Of a stretch of 35,830 bases of DNA, positions 30,421 to 35,830 are shown piece by piece. Origin of the DNA: Bacteroidales bacterium UBA1195 (lineage in GTDB: Bacteria; Bacteroidota; Bacteroidia; Bacteroidales; WCHB1-69); NCBI GenBank assembly GCA_002309855.1, contig DBYD01000008.1:1-35830 (forward strand). The letters are read 5' to 3'. The position numbers and the translations under genes were made by a program. The notes beneath the pieces are model-generated. The model worked only from the letters and a program-made list of their open reading frames with translations, made no database searches and had not been told where the DNA came from. Within the stretch, counting starts at the first letter, position 1. Every line of letters begins with the position of its first letter.

Positions 30421-31263
30421 TTACAAGGGAATCACATCGCGGTTGATGTGCCGCATGATGGCATCGAACTCCGCGCTGTTTCGGTAGAAGAAGAGCCACA
30501 GGGTCTTCTTCTCATAATTGACGGCAATGACATTGCCCTGATAGCCATTATTCTTCGCATAGTTCTGCAGCTGTCTGCGCTGCGAATTATAGATGCTGTC
30601 AATATTGATGGCATCATCCTCCACATCGCTCACCGTAATATGACTCCGCCGCGTATGCTTCCTGACAAGGCTGTCGATATTGGCGGGAATACTGTCCATA
30701 TGACTAACCCTCACTTGCTTGTAGGTGGAAACTTTCTTACCATTCTGCAATTTCAGACCTGACTGTCCGAGCAGTTTGCCAACCACCTGCTCCACCAGCT
30801 GTTCGGCTGCCTCCTGCTGGGCGACACTGTCCTTATCAAGCAGCTTTTTCACCATAGCAGCCGCCTCGGCAGTATCATCCATCAGATCAAGATTACCCTG
30901 GATATAAACCGCATTGGTGTGGGTGACATTATTTGCAGTGTCCGGCACGCCCAACGCATTGCGGATTGAATCGCTCAGATGCTTCAGCATCGCATCCGGA
31001 CTGTTTTTACATTCCCGCACACCGAACTCATCACAAAGCCACTGCCATTCCGCCTCCGACGGAGCCGACAGCATCACCGCATTGATCGGCTGGTTATCAA
31101 CTTTAAAATCGCCCAGATAGGCCACTGTCACGCCATGACTGTTGTCCGCATAACGCTCGTACATGGCAAATGCCGCATTTTCAGTCTGCACCTGCTCCTT
31201 CTTGCATCCGCAAAAAATGCACGCAGCCACAAAAACCATCCACAAAAAACCACTCCTATTCAT
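30421..31263 (-). CDS. Hypothetical lipoprotein of the ECF operon
   Basis: A 280-residue protein with lipobox FCGC (Cys20), so it is exported and lipid-anchored. The mature part is hydrophilic, with many Asp and Asn and a helical segment (AAEQLVEQVVGKLLGQSGLK). The C-terminal NVIAVNYEKKTLWLFFYRNS resembles the end of lipoproteins that sit next to ECF sigma factors in this phylum (DUF4252-like), but the length is greater than typical. It follows the anti-sigma gene after 30 bases, so it is likely co-transcribed and may be its output or a sensor. The family is not certain. Confidence 0.75.
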   Translation of the reverse strand: MNRSGFLWMVFVAACIFCGCKKEQVQTENAAFAMYERYADNSHGVTVAYLGDFKVDNQPINAVMLSAPSEAEWQWLCDEFGVRECKNSPDAMLKHLSDSIRNALGVPDTANNVTHTNAVYIQGNLDLMDDTAEAAAMVKKLLDKDSVAQQEAAEQLVEQVVGKLLGQSGLKLQNGKKVSTYKQVRVSHMDSIPANIDSLVRKHTRRSHITVSDVEDDAINIDSIYNSQRRQLQNYAKNNGYQGNVIAVNYEKKTLWLFFYRNSAEFDAIMRHINRDVIPL

Positions 31264-31293
31264 AACTATTAACTATTAACTTTAAACTCTAAA

Positions 31294-31674
31294 CTATTTG
31301 TCAAACATCTCCTCCGCCGCCTGAACCACCTCCGCCGCCGAGCAGCTGTTGTTGCAGAGGAAATATACCTGCTTGCCATCCAAGTTGACCATTTCCGCCT
31401 CCGGCGATGCTGGTGTCTGCGCGTGGAACATACTGATGCCGCCACCTACCAGCACTGTCACACAGGCCGCTGCTGCTGCATAAGGCACCCAGCGGGGTCT
31501 CACCCTCCGCAAAACAGTCCCATTTTCCGCTTGTGCCGGCTGCGGCTGCCTCGCCAGCTTGGCCCACAAGCGCATGCGCTCCTCGTCGGGTACCGTCTGC
31601 GCGGCACTGTCCAACGCCTGCCTGCGACGCTCCCATTGTTTTTCAAAATCGGATGTAATTTCTCTTTTTGACAT
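31294..31674 (-). CDS. Probable membrane anti-sigma factor
   Basis: A 126-residue single-pass protein. The N-terminus (about 60 residues) is charged and likely cytosolic, then a transmembrane helix (YAAAAACVTVLVGGGISMF, residues 65-83) crosses the membrane, and a short periplasmic tail carries CNNSC (Cys107, Cys111). Its position directly after an ECF sigma factor (36 bases) makes an anti-sigma role likely. There is no recognisable ZAS motif, and the family match is weak. The two tail Cys could form a disulfide sensor. Confidence 0.7.
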   Translation of the reverse strand: MSKREITSDFEKQWERRRQALDSAAQTVPDEERMRLWAKLARQPQPAQAENGTVLRRVRPRWVPYAAAAACVTVLVGGGISMFHAQTPASPEAEMVNLDGKQVYFLCNNSCSAAEVVQAAEEMFDK

Positions 31675-31710
31675 GATTACATTAATTTATCGGTTATTCT
31701 ACTTGTATTT

Positions 31711-32247
31711 CTAAATTTGTGTCCGTTGCGTTTCGGCATCATACAACTGTTTCAGCCGCTTCCGGATCCGGCTGATGCGCATGGCCACCCCCGTCGCAGT
31801 GCCGCCTGTCATGGCGGCAATCTCCTTGTTTGAAAAGCCGTCCAGATGGGCGCGGATTATGACTGCCTGGCTCTCCGGAAGCGAATCGATGAGCTGCAGC
31901 AGGCAGCGGTAGTTCTCTTCGTCACGGTCCGTTTCGGGCTGCACAGTTTGCAGCCGCTGCATCTCCTCCGGCTGCAAAACCAACTGCAACTGGTTCTGCC
32001 GGCTGCGTTTAAGCATCAGCATGGTGCGGGTGGCCACACGATAGACCCAGGCACGCTCCTTCCCCGGCTCGCGCAGCTGCCCGTAATCCTTCCACAGGCG
32101 GCAAAGCACCTCCTGAACGCAATCCTCACGGTTCCAACTCATGCCCAGGCTGTAATCGGAACAGACATGCCATATCAGGCTCCGGTTCCTGCCAACCATC
32201 TCCTCAAACGAGGCCGCACTACGCTGTGAAAAAATTGTATCTGCCAT
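31711..32247 (-). CDS. ECF-type RNA polymerase sigma factor
   Basis: A 178-residue sigma-70 family protein. Region 2 contains REDCVQEVLCRLWKDY (the DxxQExF core-binding and -10 recognition helix), and the C-terminal region 4 (LIDSLPESQAVIIRAHLDGFSNKEIAAMTG...RISRIRKRLKQLYD) holds the helix-turn-helix that reads the -35. No extra domains. It is the first gene of a three-gene operon with an anti-sigma factor and a lipoprotein. In Bacteroidetes such units often link outer-membrane signals to gene expression, but no TonB receptor is nearby here. Confidence 0.92.
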   Translation of the reverse strand: MADTIFSQRSAASFEEMVGRNRSLIWHVCSDYSLGMSWNREDCVQEVLCRLWKDYGQLREPGKERAWVYRVATRTMLMLKRSRQNQLQLVLQPEEMQRLQTVQPETDRDEENYRCLLQLIDSLPESQAVIIRAHLDGFSNKEIAAMTGGTATGVAMRISRIRKRLKQLYDAETQRTQI

Positions 32248-32382
32248 ATCTCTTCTGTTACGACCCTATAGGTGCAGATAACAACGGAAACATAACAGGA
32301 AAATTGAAATTTTTTTAGGAAAAAACAATCCGACGGAGCAAATTGCCCAATCTGCGGGGTATTCCCGTGGAAAGGCTATAAA

Positions 32383-32814
32383 CTACATGTTTTGAATCCT
32401 GATCGCACCGACAAAACAGGCGGAAAGATAAAGACTATAGTTTATAAAGGTTATAACCGCCCATATAATACGTTGCGATTTTGTCTGATTCTTGTATTCC
32501 AACCAATACTTGCGCCATTTGCTCTTGTGATATAGGAAATACCAATGGAACAGATATGACAGCGCCAATGAGAGGAGAGCAACAACAAATATCTTCCAAT
32601 TGATTTCACCAAATATTCTACTGAAAATGACCATCATTGGCAATGATAAAAAAAGGCCCAAAATTCCATGCCATGCAGTAAGATCAGAATTGTATGTCAC
32701 CTCTCCAATCCGGTAAAAGTCCTTATCCTTCCAGCCCATACTACGGTAAAGCCATCTGGCTTGTAAAAAGACAGCAATGTTCACATTGATAAGATTGACA
32801 AACCGTTCCAACAT
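32383..32814 (-). CDS. Hypothetical membrane protein
   Basis: A 143-residue protein with about three hydrophobic helices (around LTAWHGILGLFLSLPMMVIF, IFVVALLSLALSYLFHWYFLY and AVITFINYSLYLSACFVGA), joined by basic loops (KSKWRKYWLEYKNQTKSQR). It lies 49 bases after the NgoMIV-type endonuclease gene and 135 bases from the ECF sigma start, and it shares the low GC content of the restriction-modification genes. I cannot assign a family; its placement may be accidental or part of the island. Confidence 0.7.
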   Translation of the reverse strand: MLERFVNLINVNIAVFLQARWLYRSMGWKDKDFYRIGEVTYNSDLTAWHGILGLFLSLPMMVIFSRIFGEINWKIFVVALLSLALSYLFHWYFLYHKSKWRKYWLEYKNQTKSQRIIWAVITFINYSLYLSACFVGAIRIQNM

Positions 32815-32863
32815 ATTTATAATTTCATTGCATCAGGAAATACCATAATATCCGGCAAAAGCG

Positions 32864-33718
32864 TCAGACCGCCAAATCCAAAGGCAAGTCTGAAATATCT
32901 TTCAGACGTTTGCCATTAATCAGAATGCCAAGCATTTCGTTAGCGGATTCATCTCCAACGCTTTTTACAGCTTCCATTAATTCATACAGGGCAAAATGAT
33001 AAACGCAGTCAATGTCACCGGTTCCCAAGGCCAAGGATGCCAGCCTTGACGGCAACGGTTCTCCTGTGACCACAACAATATGAGGCAAATGTCCCTTCCT
33101 GTTACGAATCAGATTCAGTGCCTCAGTGCGGCTGTTTTGCGCACGGTCGCTCCGAATCGTCCATTTTGCAGAAACGCTGGCATGGAGAACAGGTTTCCCT
33201 CCATTTTTTTTGCGGATATCCGTTGCCCTGCAAACCGAATCGTCAACTAAAGCCTCATAACGGTTAATTTCTTCATCCTCACATAATTCACGATAAATAA
33301 TCACATCTGGAGCAACCATATAGTCATTGCCAAGGGAAGCCGCCAATTCCTTATTCCTTTTGGTTATTTCCGACAAATAGGCAAGATGCTCATATTGGCA
33401 AAAATCGGATGTCTTTAACCTATTGTTATTTCCCAATTTAATTATTTTCCAATCTCCAGGCCTGATATTCTGTAATTTCAGAAAAGTTTTTTCAAGAAAG
33501 GCCATATTGATTTCTTCAAATTTCGCTCCGCTTGTCTGTCCCAACATTTTGGCTTTCGTATCGGCCACCAGTTGGTCTGCAATACTTTTTGCTATCAAAA
33601 CAGACATCCTGCTGGACTTGTCCGCGTTTGAAGCTACACCATTGCCGTCTACTGTAAGGATGCTTTCAAGCAATGCTTTGTGATAGTTTTTCCGTTCTGA
33701 CGCTATGAAGGGTTTCAT
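32864..33718 (-). CDS. NgoMIV family type II restriction endonuclease (GCCGGC)
   Basis: A 284-residue enzyme of the NgoMIV family. The catalytic set fits NgoMIV numbering with an offset of two: Glu68 (FEEI), Asp138 (APDVI), Lys185 and Glu199. The base-reading RSDR motif follows Lys185 (K185-W-T-I-R189-S-D191-R192), where NgoMIV has Arg191, Asp193 and Arg194. C-terminal identity with NgoMIV is also strong (GKRLKDISDLPLDLAV). NgoMIV cuts G^CCGGC as a tetramer; this recognition is inferred from the conserved motif. The gene overlaps the methyltransferase gene by 53 bases and is downstream of it. GC is lower than in the flanking genes. Confidence 0.93.
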   Translation of the reverse strand: MKPFIASERKNYHKALLESILTVDGNGVASNADKSSRMSVLIAKSIADQLVADTKAKMLGQTSGAKFEEINMAFLEKTFLKLQNIRPGDWKIIKLGNNNRLKTSDFCQYEHLAYLSEITKRNKELAASLGNDYMVAPDVIIYRELCEDEEINRYEALVDDSVCRATDIRKKNGGKPVLHASVSAKWTIRSDRAQNSRTEALNLIRNRKGHLPHIVVVTGEPLPSRLASLALGTGDIDCVYHFALYELMEAVKSVGDESANEMLGILINGKRLKDISDLPLDLAV

Positions 33719-34670
33719 GTTCTAAAAAATTTTTTATCTGTATTCCTATCGCTTTTGCCGCAGGCGGCGGAAAAGCATTTCCGATTTGCCTGTATTTTAA
33801 CGTTTTACTTCCATAAAAAAGCCATTCGTCCGGAAAACCTTGCAGGCGTGCCGCCATCCTACAGGTGAGTCGGGGCATACCTTCAAAATCTTTTTCAGGA
33901 GCTTCGTTGGCAATACCCTTGCCGTCTATTCCCAAGTCAGCCCATGCTTTCCTTGCCCTGGTAGGGCCCAAATCGGGTCCACCATGTTTTTTGCTGCCAC
34001 CAACCAATGTCGGAGCCACTTTTGAAGCCTGGCTTTTCCACGCATCCGACTGTTTCCACCCGTTAGCGCCCATCAAATCGCAAAGTGCTTCACCAACTGT
34101 TCTTGAAGGCTGTTTTTCAGGGCAAAAAACAAAATCTCCATAATCATGCCTTATGGCAATCATTACCGTTCTTGGACGCAATTGGGGAACACCAAAATCT
34201 GCGGAATTAATCAAATGCCATTGGACAGCATACCCGATATCCTCAAATGATTTGATGATTTGCTGTCTGTATGAATCAAATTTATTGTCAAACAGTCCCC
34301 TGACATTTTCCAGCATAACCACTTTAGGGTTGGTTTCCCTTGCAAGACGGATGGCTTCAGGAAACAGGTCACGCTCGTCATCCTTCCCCAATTGTTTTCC
34401 TGCCACAGAAAACGGGGGACATGGCACGCCTCCAGCCAGCAGATCCACCTTGTCTTTATACGATGTACCGTCAAAATCACGCAAATCCGTCCAAACAACA
34501 TTCCAGTCCGGACGATTCAGCGAAAGTGTCTTGCAATAGTCTTTCTCTATCTCCACAAGTGCAACATGCCTGAAACCGGCCTGCTCCAAACCCAAAGCCT
34601 GCCCTCCGGCACCCGCACAAATTTCCAGAGCGGTAAAAGATTCGGAATTTTTAATTTCAGGACTATACAT
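33666..34670 (-). CDS. DNA (cytosine-5) methyltransferase, NgoMIV-type partner
   Basis: A 334-residue C5 methyltransferase. Motif I is EICAGAGGQALGLEQAG (AdoMet site), motif IV is GGVPCPPFS with the nucleophilic Cys, followed by MLENVRGL (motif VI, the ENV) and QLRPRTV (motif VIII). The C-terminal motif X (RQIGNAFPPPAAKAIG) is complete. The target recognition domain lies between motifs VIII and IX. It is upstream of the endonuclease, so the modifying enzyme is made first, and the two overlap by 53 bases. It begins 38 bases after the valS stop, in an AT-rich island, which suggests it was acquired together with the endonuclease. Confidence 0.94.
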   Translation of the reverse strand: MYSPEIKNSESFTALEICAGAGGQALGLEQAGFRHVALVEIEKDYCKTLSLNRPDWNVVWTDLRDFDGTSYKDKVDLLAGGVPCPPFSVAGKQLGKDDERDLFPEAIRLARETNPKVVMLENVRGLFDNKFDSYRQQIIKSFEDIGYAVQWHLINSADFGVPQLRPRTVMIAIRHDYGDFVFCPEKQPSRTVGEALCDLMGANGWKQSDAWKSQASKVAPTLVGGSKKHGGPDLGPTRARKAWADLGIDGKGIANEAPEKDFEGMPRLTCRMAARLQGFPDEWLFYGSKTLKYRQIGNAFPPPAAKAIGIQIKNFLEHETLHSVRTEKLSQSIA

Positions 34671-34708
34671 ATTTGAGACACTTTTTTAAAAATAAAGCAA
34701 ACAAAAAC

Positions 34709-35830
34709 CTACAACTGCTCCAGCTGTGCCCGCAGTATCCGCAGCTTCTCCTCCGCATCGGCCTGCTTTTTGCGCTCCAGCGCGACCACCTTCTCGGGGG
34801 CATGGCTCACAAACTGTTCGTTGGAGAGCTTTTTCAGCACCGAATCCAGGAACCGCTCCATGTAGGCGATGTCCGCTTCGATCTTGGCCCGCTCCTCCTC
34901 CACATTGATGTTGGCTGAGAAGGGCACAAAGCATTCCACATTGTGCAGCACGAACGATACGCTCTTCTCCACCTTGTCGGCAGTCAGCGTCAGTTCGGAA
35001 AGGTTGCAGAGCTTCCGCACAATTTCCTCAAAGAAGAAGCCGCAGTCCGCATTCCGGACAAACAACGCCACCTGCTCCTTGGGGGAGATATTCTTCTCCG
35101 CACGGATGCGGCGGATCTGCTCCACCATCTCCATACTGACGGCAAAACGCTGTAACATATCCTCATCGAACACCACCGGACGCGGCATATCGGAAACCAT
35201 CACATCGCCTTCGCCCTCGCCCAGCAGGTGCCACACCTCCTCGGTGATGAAGGGCATGAAGGGATGCAGCAGCTGCATCAGCCGCGACATCATCCGGAGG
35301 GTAGCCTTGTAGGTTCGTTCATCCATCGGCTGACCGAACGGCGGCTTGACAATCTCCAGATAAGTGGAGCAGAAATCATCCCAAACCAGTTTGTACACGG
35401 ACATCAACGCCTCGGAAAGGCGGTACTTGGTGAAATCGTCGTCCACCTCCGCCAGCACCTGGTTGAAGCGGTGCTCCAGCCACTCCGCCGCAATGCGGGA
35501 ATGGGCCGGTGTTTCCAACGAGGCATCCACCGTCCAGCCTTTTACCAGCCGCAGCGCGTTCCATATCTTGTTGCAGAAGTTGCGCCCCTGCTCGCAGATG
35601 GCGGTGTCGAACGGCAGGTCGTTGCCTGCGGGGGCGGTCAGAAGCATGCCCATGCGCACGCCGTCGGCACCATACTGCTCCATCAGCGCAATCGGGTCTG
35701 GCGAGTTGCCCAAGGACTTGGACATCTTCCTGCCCAATTTGTCCCGCACCAGACCGGTGAAATAGACATTGTGGAATGGGATATCCTTACGGTATTCCTC
35801 ACCCGCCATGATCATGCGCGCCACCCAGAA
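34709..35830 (-). CDS. valS: Valine-tRNA ligase, C-terminal part (runs off the window)
   Basis: The frame is open to the window edge; about 373 residues are visible, against about 880 for full ValS. The class I KMSKS loop appears as GRKMSKSLGNSPDP, followed by the anticodon-binding domain (YGADGVRMGMLLTAPAGNDLPFD, MRSLMQLLHPFMPFITEEVWHLL) and the C-terminal coiled-coil (ALERKKQADAEEKLRILRAQLEQL), which is the arm of ValS that contacts the tRNA. The HIGH motif and editing domain are outside the window. The enzyme charges tRNAVal. The gene is GC-rich and is followed directly by the restriction-modification island. Confidence 0.95.
   Translation of the reverse strand, partial: FWVARMIMAGEEYRKDIPFHNVYFTGLVRDKLGRKMSKSLGNSPDPIALMEQYGADGVRMGMLLTAPAGNDLPFDTAICEQGRNFCNKIWNALRLVKGWTVDASLETPAHSRIAAEWLEHRFNQVLAEVDDDFTKYRLSEALMSVYKLVWDDFCSTYLEIVKPPFGQPMDERTYKATLRMMSRLMQLLHPFMPFITEEVWHLLGEGEGDVMVSDMPRPVVFDEDMLQRFAVSMEMVEQIRRIRAEKNISPKEQVALFVRNADCGFFFEEIVRKLCNLSELTLTADKVEKSVSFVLHNVECFVPFSANINVEEERAKIEADIAYMERFLDSVLKKLSNEQFVSHAPEKVVALERKKQADAEEKLRILRAQLEQL

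Overview
The window looks like a chromosomal piece of a Bacteroidota (Bacteroidales-type) bacterium. The evidence is a chain of housekeeping genes typical of that phylum, several -7 promoter boxes of the Bacteroidetes form TAnnTTTG, many lipoproteins with short Cys-anchored signal peptides, a remnant of a type IX secretion sorting domain, and tandem SUMF1-like lipoproteins. Housekeeping genes are GC-rich. Several stretches (about 255-1441, 22425-24088, 32383-34670) are clearly more AT-rich and carry accessory genes.

Layout. 1-235 is a GC-rich, hairpin-rich non-coding stretch, possibly a structured RNA. 255-1441 holds a lipoprotein and a DUF805 membrane protein. 1461-2121 is a scar: the 3' end of a DUF58 gene and the 3' end of a type IX-secreted protein are fused back to back, followed by a terminator and a REP-like palindrome. 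From 13320 down to 2174 runs a six-gene minus-strand operon: ruvX, def, a TPR lipoprotein, a RibF-like FAD synthetase lacking a recognisable riboflavin kinase domain, a GPAT/PlsC-type acyltransferase and a 2558-residue cyclic beta-1,2-glucan synthase. Neighbouring genes in it overlap or lie within about 15 bases.

13465-17771 (plus strand) holds a DUF4153 membrane protein, a metallo-beta-lactamase-fold lipoprotein, a helical repeat-like protein and a class II Fic protein whose promoter carries a perfect inverted repeat. 17930-22347 holds an AlbA_2/Schlafen-type ATP-binding regulator with a 12-nt-repeat linker, a GH89 alpha-N-acetylglucosaminidase and ogt. A 48-nt direct repeat (NAGLU tail plus ogt head) flanks the regulator-NAGLU segment and records a past rearrangement. 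22425-23971 is an AT-rich two-gene module: an Xre-ImmA/IrrE regulator-protease and a PIN-domain RNase. tcdA and a YgjP-like metallopeptidase follow, then a PrdX-type deacylase. Next comes a lone AAA-type ATPase preceded by three copies of a 15-nt motif spaced exactly 33 nt apart.

27703-32247 (minus) carries two paralogous SUMF1/FGE-fold lipoproteins, a small outer-membrane barrel protein, and an ECF sigma / anti-sigma / lipoprotein operon. 32383-34670 is an AT-rich island with an unknown membrane protein and an NgoMIV-type restriction-modification pair, predicted to act on GCCGGC, sitting directly downstream of valS. valS runs off the right edge.

The strongest candidates for something not yet described are the phased 33-nt repeat upstream of the ATPase, the direct-repeat scar around the regulator/NAGLU segment, and the Fic promoter palindrome. 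No single gene cluster here is plainly a new system.
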